Below, one piece after another: positions 1 through 8,223 of a stretch of DNA of 64,000 nucleotides. Numbering within the stretch: position 1 is the first letter of the stretch; the number at the start of each line of letters is the position of its first letter. This stretch comes from an uncultured Clostridia bacterium. Its GTDB lineage: Bacteria; Bacillota; Clostridia; Oscillospirales; Oscillospiraceae. The notes under the pieces were generated by a model. The model saw only the letters and a list, made by a program, of their open reading frames with translations, ran no database searches and was not told where the DNA came from. The position numbers and the translations under genes were made by a program. The stretch is from positions 1 through 64,000 of the forward strand of contig CAMCNO010000002.1 in the NCBI GenBank assembly GCA_945876285.1, in the 5' to 3' direction.

Positions 1-377
1 ATAATTGGCGATTTCCGCCCGGCCCGGAATGGCTAATTCCGCCCGGCGCTAACACCGGCTACAAAGGTACAATATATCAGTACAATTATGATAATAATCG
101 TACCGATATATTTCGGTTTGTCTGAGATAAGTATTGATAGATTAATATCACGGCAATAAGGTTTCTGCCTGAGACTAAGGGCCGTCTCCGCCTGATTCAG
201 CGGAGACGGCCCTTAGTCCAATACGTTGGCCAATATTTGATAATCAGTGGCTGGACACAGTGACCGACACAGTTGCTCCAACCTACAAAAAGCGGGGTAG
301 ATATGCCGGATAGAGAGGTTTGAGTCCAGACACATCTGGATGATATTGATCACTAAGCATGCATTTTCCTGTTGTCC
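1..377. other. Intergenic stretch with no recognisable gene
   Basis: No coding region can be supported here. The first 50 bases carry two copies of TTCCGCCCGG, and bases 60-115 are AT-rich with scattered short inverted repeats. The only clear structure is the long palindrome annotated separately at 173-218. Confidence 0.6.
173..218. repeat. Long perfect palindrome (19-bp arms)
   Basis: Arms at 173-191 and 200-218 are exact reverse complements (GACTAAGGGCCGTCTCCGC), around an 8-base loop. There is no T-run on either side, so a simple intrinsic terminator is not clearly supported. It could be a transcript-end hairpin or a relic of a mobile repeat. Confidence 0.7.
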
Positions 378-1000
378 TTATGCTTGATTCCAATCCTTGA
401 AGAGGACTGCGCAGATGAGCATGAATACTACGCAAACCACCGGGAGCTTGAAGACCAGCAACAGGCCGCCGGCGCTATTCATCAGGGCTGCGCAGAGATT
501 CCCAGCAATGGTAGAACCTAAGGCTCCAGCCAATCTATAAACGTCAGCCCAGTGGCAAGATCTTGGAGTTCCAGAATGGTCATGGGGTAAGTGTAGGGAG
601 TAATCTGGTTGACACTGTTGACCGATGCAATGGGGAAAGCACCAGCGAAGAGCAGAACCAGACCCATGGTTGCAGTACTGGCAGTACTCAGCAAAGCCCA
701 GATAATACTGCCAATTAGGGTGCCGATGGACCAAATCATGACCATGCCTTTATACTTTCCGGTTTTGCGGCATAGCTGCCAAACAAGGCGGTGAGCACAA
801 CTGCCAGAATCAGGCCGAGAACATTGAGTAAACCGAAAATTTGGGTACTGGCCCCCAAAACGCCTTATGCGTAGGTGAGGCCATAGGATATTACCAATTG
901 GAACAGAGATTAAGGAAATAGCAACTGCTGTCCGTGCTGAGAAATGATTTCTGCTCTGGGGCTTTTTAGTGTTCCTGCTCCTGAGTCCCCTTTTTCCCAT
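378..1000 (-). pseudogene. MFS transporter pseudogene (3' part, frameshifted)
   Basis: Hydrophobic transporter-like protein is encoded on the minus strand but broken across reading frames. One frame (about 520-770) gives membrane segments such as GMVMIWSIGTLIGSIIWALL and a PYTYPMTILELQD stretch. Another frame (about 380-530) continues with AGALGSTIAGNLCAALMNSAG and ends LFKDWNQA before a stop at 378. Together these resemble the C-terminal helices of a major facilitator family permease with at least two frameshifts and no intact N-terminus. The family call is from hydrophobicity and general style, so the exact family is uncertain; the decay itself is clear. Confidence 0.55.
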
Positions 1001-1670
1001 ACATAATGTCGAAATACTTCCCATTCAGTTCCTGCGCAATCTCACGAACCAGCTTCGACTCCAAACTGGTTACTTCACAGAAAGAAATCGGATTTCCAGC
1101 ATCATCATACTCTGTAGGAACGCTATGCTCGTCACGGTACAACAGATAGCGTTCTAATTGCGCAACGAATATTTCCATTGCGGGGACATTCTTCCCGCTT
1201 CCGTCAAAATACCAGCGGAAATGCCAGGCATGCTTATTTACGGCTTGGTTGAATTGGAGAATGGGAAGGTAGATTTTTTTGTAAATGTAATTTCGGGCTC
1301 CCGTGAACCTATCAAGGAAGAAGTCCATATTCCCGTAATCTGAATCCCAGGCAGACTTATCAATGTCATGATAATCCAAAAAGAATTTCATTTTCTCTTC
1401 CAACGACATGCTATCCTGATACTTGTTTAAGGAATGGAGGAGTTGCTGGCAATGGTACATAAAATTTTCGAGTGTCGTTCTTCTTTCATGGAAATAAGTT
1501 ACGAGGGAGGTGAGTGATGTCAGCAGTGCACTGCCAAAGACAGCAAGACATACATTCACCCAGAAGTTAGCCTCATCACAATTGAAGCAATAATGCAAAC
1601 ATAAGCAAATACCCAGCGAAATCAACGATATAATTCCGCATACTAAAGTTAATTTTTTATAGGGCCTCAT
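966..1670 (-). CDS. Hypothetical two-TM membrane protein
   Basis: A 234-residue protein of unknown function. The start at 1670 (MRPYKK) is chosen because AAGGAGA precedes it; upstream in-frame codons have no ribosome site. Two hydrophobic segments lie near residues 8-27 and 35-60, followed by a soluble tail with several Trp/Tyr/Phe-rich stretches. The layout (two N-terminal helices, cytoplasmic tail) resembles small membrane sensors or effectors, but no family is recognised. Base composition is AT-richer than the chromosome further right. It lies outside the left attachment site, so it belongs to flanking DNA or to an older insertion. Confidence 0.55.
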   Translation of the reverse strand: MRPYKKLTLVCGIISLISLGICLCLHYCFNCDEANFWVNVCLAVFGSALLTSLTSLVTYFHERRTTLENFMYHCQQLLHSLNKYQDSMSLEEKMKFFLDYHDIDKSAWDSDYGNMDFFLDRFTGARNYIYKKIYLPILQFNQAVNKHAWHFRWYFDGSGKNVPAMEIFVAQLERYLLYRDEHSVPTEYDDAGNPISFCEVTSLESKLVREIAQELNGKYFDIMYGKKGTQEQEH

Positions 1671-2071
1671 AATCTGAATCTCCTTCTCAGAAATAACGCC
1701 GCACGAAAGCTCCGGCTTATTCCAAGTCCGTTCGCACAGCATCACAAATATTACCAATATTCAGTCCAAATGCCCACAAATCCGCAACATCACAGAAAGC
1801 GCCCCTTCTTGATTATGGTGCATTTTCGTCATGGAACTTGCGCAATATTCAAGTCTTTCCGAAGCATGGCAGGACTAATATTTAGTTTTACGGGTAGGTT
1901 TACAATTGCATCTATGAAATGTTGGGGTACCATAAAGTGAGTTATCGGACATTGGCAGTATTATCCCTGGTTCAATCTTTTTATCCAAGACGGAGGATTA
2001 ATGATTGGTTACCCTGATTCCGAACAGATTCCGAACGTCGGGGCATCTTCGGCTTTCACGCAAAAACAGAA
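1671..2071. other. 400-bp stretch without a supported gene
   Basis: Short open frames here have no convincing ribosome site or family likeness. The frame beginning at 2001 runs straight through the terminator and the attachment repeat, so it is treated as chance. The region is AT-rich and looks like decayed DNA. Confidence 0.5.
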
Positions 2072-2104
2072 AGTCCTGAAACCATTGCGATTTCAGGACT
2101 TTTA
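2072..2104. terminator. Hairpin next to the left attachment site
   Basis: Arms AGTCCTGAAA (2072-2081) and TTTCAGGACT (2091-2100) are followed by TTT. It sits at the same offset from the att repeat as the related hairpin at 24105-24138, with scattered sequence identity between the two. It probably ended transcription downstream of the tRNA-Pro gene before insertion. Confidence 0.6.
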
Positions 2105-2105
2105 C

Positions 2106-2132
2106 TGGTCCGAGTGGCGAGACTTGAACTCA
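2106..2132. repeat. attL, left attachment repeat
   Basis: The 27 bases beginning TGGTCCGAGTGGCGAG are identical to 24142-24168 and equal the last 27 bases of the tRNA-Pro gene including its encoded CCA. This is the duplicate left by integrase-mediated insertion at the tRNA 3' end. Confidence 0.88.
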
Positions 2133-2186
2133 ACAAGGGAAAATTTGCATGAGATTATCCAGTGCCTTCCGTGCTTATTTGAGGGA

Positions 2187-2267
2187 GGCCATCCGTATCC
2201 ACATGTTACCATGTTCCCGCTTAGCGTACTGAATGACTGCGTGTAAAGGGAAAAAATAAGGGAAAAC
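2187..2267 (+). pseudogene. Relic of an integrase 3' end
   Basis: Bases 2196-2210 encode YPHVT, close to YAHVT at the catalytic-Tyr box of the intact integrase. The frame ends in TAA at 2244-2246. The 25 bases from 2243 differ at only a few positions from the 25 bases spanning the stop of the intact integrase (24060-24084, with the pattern GTAAAGGGAAAA..AAGGGAAAAC). Likeness in both coding and post-stop sequence suggests a leftover of a related integrase from an earlier or tandem insertion. The stretch is short, so this remains tentative. Confidence 0.45.
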
Positions 2268-2304
2268 TTCTTTTCTGCAAATTCTTCGAAAGTAATGCGT
2301 TACG

Positions 2305-3042
2305 TTATTCTCTAAAGATGTCGTTCTCCATGCCTGGGCCAAAGCTAGCAATATATGCAAAAAAATCGTTGAAATATGCGGTGGTTTCGCCTTCTTCAAC
2401 TCGGCCAAATGAAAAGCCATTAAACATAGCAAAGAGGCCTGTCCGTTCTATGCGTTTCATTATCGGGTAGATCTGCTCTTGAGGAATATCTAATTCTTGA
2501 GAAGCTTTTTCTTTGAAGGCACGCCAATATCGATGTGGGAGATATTCTTTTTTGCTCATTGATGAGTCTACATAAGGATCGGGGTTCGACTCTATTGTAT
2601 GAAGTATTGCAAGAATAGCGATTTCTCTTTCCGAGATTTCTTCTAGCGTTCGTAAAAATTCTTCATATTTGTCCGTAGAAAGTTCTTGCTCAAAAGAGAT
2701 TCCTCGAACAAATAATCTGGCTGCAAGCCGTATTTTTTCATTTACATTGGTTCTAGATACTGTTTGGAGCATACGATGAAATCTTTCTATAATTTCTACC
2801 TGTTCCAACTGTGTGGTTGTTATAAGTCTTTCGCCAGAGAGGATTTCTGCTTGCACAACAGACAACTTGCTTTGAAAGCTAGTGTTCAACATCTCTTGTA
2901 TGTTCTGGGTTACTATTGAAGGAGCCCCTCCAAAAGGAAGCGGAGTACACGCGAGAAAATCAAAAATTAATTTAACACTTTTGGGCACGGGATGTTTACT
3001 TTGGCGTTCCTTTTCTATCAATTCTTCAATAGGTTTTTCCAT
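2305..3042 (-). CDS. Hypothetical protein, companion of the ApeA-like gene
   Basis: A 245-residue, mostly helical, soluble protein with no signal peptide and no family I can name. The N-terminal third contains PLPFGGAPSI and the middle is charged (EEISEREIAILAILHTIES). It lies 38 bp downstream of the ApeA-like gene on the same strand, with AGGAGGCA ahead of its start, so the two probably form one transcript. Known ApeA systems are generally described as single-gene, so this partner could be an accessory, an immunity or regulatory factor, or unrelated cargo. It is AT-rich like its neighbour. Confidence 0.6.
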   Translation of the reverse strand: MEKPIEELIEKERQSKHPVPKSVKLIFDFLACTPLPFGGAPSIVTQNIQEMLNTSFQSKLSVVQAEILSGERLITTTQLEQVEIIERFHRMLQTVSRTNVNEKIRLAARLFVRGISFEQELSTDKYEEFLRTLEEISEREIAILAILHTIESNPDPYVDSSMSKKEYLPHRYWRAFKEKASQELDIPQEQIYPIMKRIERTGLFAMFNGFSFGRVEEGETTAYFNDFFAYIASFGPGMENDIFRE

Positions 3043-3080
3043 TGTATGCCTCCTGAGAAAAAAGCATTATTGTAGAGAGC

Positions 3081-4409
3081 TTAGTCGAACATATTATCAT
3101 ACTGTGTACATTCTATCTGTTTAAGAACAATCTTGATATCATTTGAAAGACTGCCACAGGAGAAAAATCTTGCAGCCTCTTTGATGGCTGAGTCATTCAA
3201 TGAGACTATCCTATAAACAAGTGCCAAAAGCATAAAATGCACAACTCTACCTGCGGAAAATAACTCTTGCGCCGCAGGAATATCATATTTTTCATTGTAG
3301 TGCGTGAAGAAATTTCTTTCATCGCTTAGTGCCTGTGCTAAGTTGCTAATTTCGGTAGGGCTTAATTCCAGGAAATCGTTAAGGAAAATAATAATATCTT
3401 TAAACCTGTATTTAAGTGGAACTTGTTTTCCTTTCCAACCCTCACTAGCAGCTATTTTTTCTGCTTCTTTATTTCGGTAATGGACCGAAAAGACTTCTAT
3501 TGCCTGAGAAAAATTCAGGAATCTGTTTATGCGAGATGACCTATTACAAATGACCTCGTAAAATAATGTGGGAATATATTTCTTTGAATAAAACTCACAC
3601 CACTTCAACCATATCTGGCTAAAATCTGCTGAGAAATTCTCAGTAGTTATTAAAAAAGGACGATCCGATATTTTGATTTCATCTGTAAAATTTAGATATA
3701 GTAAATTATAGCAGAGCTGCGTGTCATTGGACTGCTCATCTGAAAAAGTGATGTTTTCAAGTGGAATGTAGTCGTTTGAAAAGAAGGAGAACAAATTTCG
3801 AACTGAAGCTATTTTTCTAATGCCATCCCGAATCGATGCGGTGGAACTAAAGGTATAATCAATGCAGGGAATGATTGGAAGCTCCACACTGTTTTTTGAC
3901 CAACCGAGGCCAATGGTCTGATAAATCGACAACGAGCCTTCATCATCTGTTGCATTAATTGATGTAGGGTATGTGTAATTAACAAGTGCAGGATTTTCTT
4001 TTGAAAAATGGTGAATAATCTCCACCGGGCTAGACGAAAACATGCTGTTCAGCGCTTGGATGTTTGCTGAGATTTTTTTGATTTTAATTTCCTCTTCTTT
4101 ACATGCATAGCTTCGGCCCACTATTATTTCTGAAGGCGAGAACTGCACAAAATGATACACATCTCCGAATCCTGCGCCCGACATACATATTATAGAGGCG
4201 TTTAAGAGTGTTATAGGTGTAGATTCGATTTCACCACACAAAGTGTACTTTACGTTCCAGCTTAGATTGCGGGTATTTACTTCGGTTCGACCAATGAAAA
4301 CTATACAGTTGTCTTTCGATGTTAGTACGCCGTCAAAGATAATATCTGTATCCGCTTCCTTGCAAGAAAGCCTACAAGGAATATTCAGCACATCGTCAAT
4401 TTTTCGCAT
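3081..4409 (-). CDS. ApeA-like anti-phage HEPN protein
   Basis: A 442-residue protein with the layout of the ApeA family: a long N-terminal beta-rich domain (about residues 1-260) and a C-terminal helical HEPN domain. The HEPN RNase signature R-x4-H is present as R365-NFFT-H370. ApeA proteins are abortive-infection effectors thought to cut RNA on phage sensing. The start at 4409 (MRKIDD) follows a GGAGGGGG ribosome site; a longer frame upstream has none. It heads a two-gene unit with the 245-residue protein. Family assignment rests on overall layout and the HEPN motif, so a related HEPN effector family remains possible. Confidence 0.65.
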   Translation of the reverse strand: MRKIDDVLNIPCRLSCKEADTDIIFDGVLTSKDNCIVFIGRTEVNTRNLSWNVKYTLCGEIESTPITLLNASIICMSGAGFGDVYHFVQFSPSEIIVGRSYACKEEEIKIKKISANIQALNSMFSSSPVEIIHHFSKENPALVNYTYPTSINATDDEGSLSIYQTIGLGWSKNSVELPIIPCIDYTFSSTASIRDGIRKIASVRNLFSFFSNDYIPLENITFSDEQSNDTQLCYNLLYLNFTDEIKISDRPFLITTENFSADFSQIWLKWCEFYSKKYIPTLFYEVICNRSSRINRFLNFSQAIEVFSVHYRNKEAEKIAASEGWKGKQVPLKYRFKDIIIFLNDFLELSPTEISNLAQALSDERNFFTHYNEKYDIPAAQELFSAGRVVHFMLLALVYRIVSLNDSAIKEAARFFSCGSLSNDIKIVLKQIECTQYDNMFD

Positions 4410-4539
4410 TAGTTTATCCCCCTCCGGCAAAAACTGCGTAGGTCTTTTTATGGCAATAGCATATCTGCGTTGTAATAATTTTATCACGAATTTACCTGTA
4501 CAAGCAACACAGTCCAACGGGCGTTCCGTTTGGAGAACG

Positions 4540-4880
4540 AAGTAAAGAAATCGCTACGGTATACTGATAAACAGAAATCTATCGGAAGTCCTTGAAAAAT
4601 ATCTCCCGCAGTTTTTACACTTACACATTTTACCTCTAGCTTGGCACACTTGCGGAGATAATAGTCAATCATATCGTAAATAGAAGTGGGTTTCAAACTT
4701 CAGCAAAGTACTCTGCGACCTGCGTAGCAATCAATTCGAAGTTCATCAGTTGCGGACAAAAACGGCAACAGATGGTGAGCCACATGCCGGTTATCGCAAC
4801 AGGCTATGTGGTCTGCGAGCTTTCGATTCTCTTTCTCCTGAAAGACGTAAAGCAATATTCCCTTAGAGGTCAACTCTGTT
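4540..4880 (-). pseudogene. Decayed zinc-ribbon protein gene (DUF6076-like)
   Basis: Fragments in shifting minus-strand frames join into one protein: EKENRKLADHIACCDNRHVA, then HHLLPFLSATDELRIDCYA, then TQVAEYFAEV in another frame, then PTSIYDMIDYYLRKCAKLEV, then a zinc-ribbon start CKCKNCGRYF. At least three frameshifts and stops interrupt it. The arrangement resembles DUF6076-type proteins common on Firmicute mobile elements; that name comes from memory of the motif pattern. The 70-residue open frame at 4484-4696 is part of this relic rather than a gene. Confidence 0.5.
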
Positions 4881-4890
4881 GATATAAATT

Positions 4891-4922
4891 TTGAGGTCGA
4901 CTAGAAATCTAGTCGACCTCAA
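4891..4922. terminator. 14-bp perfect hairpin downstream of the excisionase-like gene
   Basis: Arms TTGAGGTCGACTAG and its reverse complement (4909-4922) enclose AAAT. It lies 16 bp past the stop of the minus-strand HTH gene and is followed on that strand by AAAATTTAT, so it is a plausible terminator with a weak U-tract. Confidence 0.55.
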
Positions 4923-4937
4923 CGCTTTAGGATCTGA

Positions 4938-5129
4938 TTATTTACTTTTTGCCCCAATGCTTGTCAGAATATATTCTTGGATTGCCTGCTTGGGAATCCG
5001 CCAGACACGGCCATTCCGAAAGCCTTTGAGCTTACCGCTGTTTAGCAACTCGTACAAAGCGTTGTAGCCAATTCTGAGAGCTTCGCAGGCCTCGTCTGCC
5101 GTCAGAACATCTGCATATTCTTCAAACAT
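4938..5129 (-). CDS. Excisionase-type helix-turn-helix protein
   Basis: A 63-residue protein of the MerR-like excisionase/DNA-binding family. It has the pattern VLTADEACEALRIGYNALYE, then GKLKGFRNGRVWRIPKQAI, and an extended tail. Such proteins act as directionality factors or small transcription regulators. The start at 5129 is preceded by AGGAGGCC and overlaps the stop of the upstream gene (TGATG), so translation is coupled. It is far from the integrase, which has its own excisionase-like partner at 22592, so this one may be a regulator or belong to an older element. Confidence 0.75.
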   Translation of the reverse strand: MFEEYADVLTADEACEALRIGYNALYELLNSGKLKGFRNGRVWRIPKQAIQEYILTSIGAKSK

Positions 5130-5470
5130 CAGATGGCCTCCTGTTCTTTTACACAATCCATACGACGAGGGCAGGAGGTAACATCAAGCCGACAGCGATC
5201 ACATAAGCAGGAAGAAGTTGGGGGATCGTTGCGGCGACGAGAAGGATTTTCTTTTCGTTGATATAGATCAAGCTTTTCGATTTGCTGGAAGACAGCAGGT
5301 TCTGTCCGCTGAAGCTGGATAGCAATATCAGTAAGTCCCGCTCCACTGTCAAACAATCGAGTTAACTTTTCACGTTCCTCTTGCGTCCAAAAATCCCCCT
5401 CACGCTCCAAACGTGTTGTGCGCTTGCGCATACTTTTTACAGTTTCTAAGTATTCCTGGTTAGTTATCAA
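5129..5470 (-). CDS. SANT/Myb-like HTH protein with C-terminal Cys cluster
   Basis: A 113-residue protein. Residues about 25-70 (DFWTQEEREKLTRLFDSGAG, then LTDIAIQLQRTEPAV) have the Trp spacing and helices of a SANT/Myb-type DNA-binding domain. The tail has a Cys-rich pattern, CLCDRCRLDVTSC followed by RRMDC, which could bind a metal. Start is TTG at 5470, supported by AGGAG eight to nine bases upstream. It is translationally coupled to the excisionase-like gene. Homologous small HTH proteins are common on clostridial mobile elements; the function is unknown, probably regulatory. Confidence 0.65.
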   Translation of the reverse strand: MITNQEYLETVKSMRKRTTRLEREGDFWTQEEREKLTRLFDSGAGLTDIAIQLQRTEPAVFQQIEKLDLYQRKENPSRRRNDPPTSSCLCDRCRLDVTSCPRRMDCVKEQEAI

Positions 5471-5561
5471 GGTATATCACTCCTTATCAAGATTGATTTA
5501 CCTTGATGTTAGTTAATCTTTTACGATTGATTGCCTTTGGTTTAAGGATATTGAATTTGCT

Positions 5562-6602
5562 TTAGAACTTATCTTCCAACACAGCATTTGCATTGTTGAT
5601 AGATTTTTCTACTTCAGACTTGTTAATAGTATTAATATCGTTTTCATTTTCGCTCTTGAGAACGAGTTCAACTTTACACATATTGTAAAGCAATCCGACA
5701 AGAAGTACTGTATTTTCTGTAAGTTTCTTTTCCTCTAGAGTGAAGGTATTCCAATCGATATGTCCGAGCACAGTAACCATGTTCTTTAAGCCGTCAAGGT
5801 GTCGCTGGTAGATACCATTTACCTTAGAAAGTGTTTCATAATATTTATTAGAAGTCGAACGCAAATCAACCAGATAATTGCAGATAGTGTTGATTTTTTC
5901 TTCTGCCTTCTTCATTTGTGCCCATGCTTCATCTGCTTTATCAGATAGCTTCCCGCCTGTGAAGTTGAAAATAATTCCGCCAACCAACAAGCCAACGCCC
6001 AATGTTGCGGCGCCCAAAGCTGCGGTGCCAGCCAGCATTCCGCCGCCTCCCATTGCAACTGTACCACCGCCCAATAAAGCGAGCGTAGCATTAGTTGCAG
6101 CAGCACCGCTCAACGATGCAATAGCCGTTCCGGTAGATGCAGTACCCAAAGCCATAACAGCTGCCGTAGTTGCACCTGCAGCAGCAAAGCCACCCGCTGC
6201 ACCTAATCCTGCACCACCGAGTCCGCCAAGGAGGACGCCTGCACCAACAGAAACTTCCTTGATTTTCTCTCCATCATACTTTGGAAGCGTAACACCGTTC
6301 TTTGAGTATTTTTCGAATGTTGGTCTGTTTTTGATCTGCTCAAATACATCTGAGAACTCGCTGAAGCTATGCAGAATTTCAAGCTCCAACTTTCCAAGAT
6401 TATCCATGTCCTTTGTCGTTGCTTTATTCTCTTTTTCAAATTTCGCCATATTTCTTTCATGGCGGCTTTTTGCAGCTTCCATAGTGTCGTTCGCATCTTT
6501 CATTTTCTTTACACCATGTGCTGCTGCACCTACTCCGGCTGCACCTGCAACTGCAGCCGCACCCTTTAATGCTACCGGAATTAACCAAATTGGCAATGGC
6601 AT
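5562..6602 (-). CDS. Glycine-zipper membrane protein (candidate pore-forming effector)
   Basis: A 346-residue protein. Residues 1-30 are a small hydrophobic Ala/Gly segment. Residues about 119-217 are a long Gly/Ala-rich zipper block with GxxxG-type spacing (GAGVLLGGLGGAGLGAAGG, GTVAMGGGGMLAGTAALG, GVGLLVGGIIFNFTGG). Charged helical regions flank it at 31-118 and 218-346, probably coiled coil. Glycine zippers pack membrane helices and occur in pore formers and toxins. It is the last gene of a three-gene unit, 11 bp after the YkgJ-type gene. The function is not established; membrane-permeabilizing effector is inference. Confidence 0.65.
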   Translation of the reverse strand: MPLPIWLIPVALKGAAAVAGAAGVGAAAHGVKKMKDANDTMEAAKSRHERNMAKFEKENKATTKDMDNLGKLELEILHSFSEFSDVFEQIKNRPTFEKYSKNGVTLPKYDGEKIKEVSVGAGVLLGGLGGAGLGAAGGFAAAGATTAAVMALGTASTGTAIASLSGAAATNATLALLGGGTVAMGGGGMLAGTAALGAATLGVGLLVGGIIFNFTGGKLSDKADEAWAQMKKAEEKINTICNYLVDLRSTSNKYYETLSKVNGIYQRHLDGLKNMVTVLGHIDWNTFTLEEKKLTENTVLLVGLLYNMCKVELVLKSENENDINTINKSEVEKSINNANAVLEDKF

Positions 6603-6613
6603 AACGATTCCTC

Positions 6614-6859
6614 CTATTTCTCTTTTAATAATTTACAGCATTCATAGTTGAGCTGTATATATTCTTCATAACTCAGTTTGTCCTTGAAAAACGCTTCATA
6701 GCTCTCATCTATTCTACATACCAGAGGTCTCGTCTCATAAATGGAGCATTCGTTTTCTTTCAAGAATTTACAAATTCCATCTCCATTATGTAACTCATCA
6801 TAGATTGGAGACTTATGTAGGTTCCTGCAACACTGACCACATTTATCACAAATAAACAT
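6614..6859 (-). CDS. YkgJ-family Cys-cluster protein
   Basis: An 81-residue protein with the YkgJ-type metal-binding pattern: CDKCGQCCRN near the N-terminus, then GICKFLKENECSIYETRPLV with C, and a late CC pair. This family (CxxCxxCC) binds zinc or an iron-sulfur cluster and is of unknown role. Its ATG overlaps the stop of the upstream gene (TAATG), so the two are translationally coupled. Its position between two membrane proteins suggests a regulatory, maturation or sensor subunit of one system. Confidence 0.85.
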   Translation of the reverse strand: MFICDKCGQCCRNLHKSPIYDELHNGDGICKFLKENECSIYETRPLVCRIDESYEAFFKDKLSYEEYIQLNYECCKLLKEK

Positions 6860-8157
6860 TACTTAAACTCCAATACAGACGAAGTATCATTCATAAAGTC
6901 ATCAATTTTTCCTCTGTACGGTAATTCAAAGCCAAGTGCCTTATACTCGTTTTTCAGCAGAACATTCAATTCATCTTCGCTATTTGTTGCTTCCATCATT
7001 GCAAGCATCTGATTGTACTGTTCTGTTTCTTTCTTGAAAAGCTCATAATCAATTTTTTCAAGCTGCGCCAGATACAATGCCAGGGCCTCGTTTATTCTGA
7101 TATAAGCGTCCAACTGTTTTTGCAATGGGAAGCTAATACCCAAACGAATACAAACTTCTCTAAACACCAAAAAAACCAAACGATACCATGCAACAATATT
7201 TAATCTTAGGAAGAAGTTTACCCAGTTTCCGCCAGAACGAATTGCTGCATCCGCGCCATCCATCAAACACAATGTACCGTCTCCGATAATAAGCATGATT
7301 CTGAGATCATCATGCCTTTTGCTTGGGATACATTCACTCAAAGGCCTCTTATGATAGAAATAGTGTTTAATTGCCCAAATGAGTTTTATCGACAAATCAC
7401 AAAGGACAACGGGAATGGCCATTGTAAGGCCAAATCTTGCATCGTATCCTTCCTGGAATACTTTGGTAGCTACTGTTGCCAATGTGTTTCGATCTTGACC
7501 CACTTGAAAATTTCCGAAATCACATAACTGAAATAACTCATAGAACGGAATAACAACGCCACTTCCTCTGCCAGATGCACCAGAACTACCAGCAACATCA
7601 GACATGATATGACCAAACCAGTTTGCAACTCCACAAAAAAGTTTGGAAACAAAATCATGCCCTTGCAATTCATAGGTTTCTGTTTGAATTGTAATCAACT
7701 GTCCGTTATGTAAAAAGGACGAAGTAGAGGTAAACTGATTCAAAATAGAGAAGAACAATCCAATTATGTCCGGCGAATGAGCCAATGATTTCATGTGGTG
7801 GTTCTTTGCAGACATATCAAACAACCCACCTACATCTCCAGAATGGCGCTGGTCATAATTAACTGGAAATTTCTTTTCCAAAAAGCCAATCGCACTGGTA
7901 ACGCTATTCTCTTTTCCCGCTCTTGGCGACCAGCCACAAGTTTTGGCAAAAGCCATAACTGTTTTATCTACTTGAGCATCTGTCCACCCTTGCAATTTGC
8001 TATCAGCAGGGGAGCCAACCAGAAAAATATCTACCATGCCAGCAATAGCTCCGCAACCAACAGCAATTAAATAATCATACTTATCACACTTGTCGTTGTA
8101 AAATACAGGTTTCAAATTCCGGTCATTACGAATCACACCAATATCTATATCACTCAT
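6859..8157 (-). CDS. Uncharacterized membrane protein, possible metal-dependent hydrolase
   Basis: A 432-residue protein with hydrophobic segments near residues 28-48, 129-141, 243-265 and 313-333. A conserved-looking set NHHMKSLAHSPDIIGL (H120, H121, H127) and FGHIMSD (H183, D187) recalls the HxxxxHS ... GHxxxD arrangement of YdjM/DUF457-type membrane metal hydrolases; this likeness is only by motif. The C-terminal third is charged and helical. Start at 8157 follows GGAGGC; a longer frame lacks a site. It is the first gene of the coupled trio and sits directly downstream of a WYL regulator gene on the same strand. I do not recognise a named family. Confidence 0.6.
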   Translation of the reverse strand: MSDIDIGVIRNDRNLKPVFYNDKCDKYDYLIAVGCGAIAGMVDIFLVGSPADSKLQGWTDAQVDKTVMAFAKTCGWSPRAGKENSVTSAIGFLEKKFPVNYDQRHSGDVGGLFDMSAKNHHMKSLAHSPDIIGLFFSILNQFTSTSSFLHNGQLITIQTETYELQGHDFVSKLFCGVANWFGHIMSDVAGSSGASGRGSGVVIPFYELFQLCDFGNFQVGQDRNTLATVATKVFQEGYDARFGLTMAIPVVLCDLSIKLIWAIKHYFYHKRPLSECIPSKRHDDLRIMLIIGDGTLCLMDGADAAIRSGGNWVNFFLRLNIVAWYRLVFLVFREVCIRLGISFPLQKQLDAYIRINEALALYLAQLEKIDYELFKKETEQYNQMLAMMEATNSEDELNVLLKNEYKALGFELPYRGKIDDFMNDTSSVLEFK

Positions 8158-8223
8158 CGAAAGCCTCCAGTATATTAATTTCAAATCTCTTTCGAATAAC
8201 CCGGTAGTTTTCGAATGGCATAC

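Noticed and set aside
2001-2246. 81-residue open frame on the plus strand
   Set aside because: It runs through the terminator and the attachment repeat; its tail is an integrase relic, so it is a chance junction frame.
5878-6651. 257-residue Pro/Ala-rich frame opposite the glycine-zipper gene
   Set aside because: It is the complement of the Gly/Ala-rich coding sequence and has no ribosome site.
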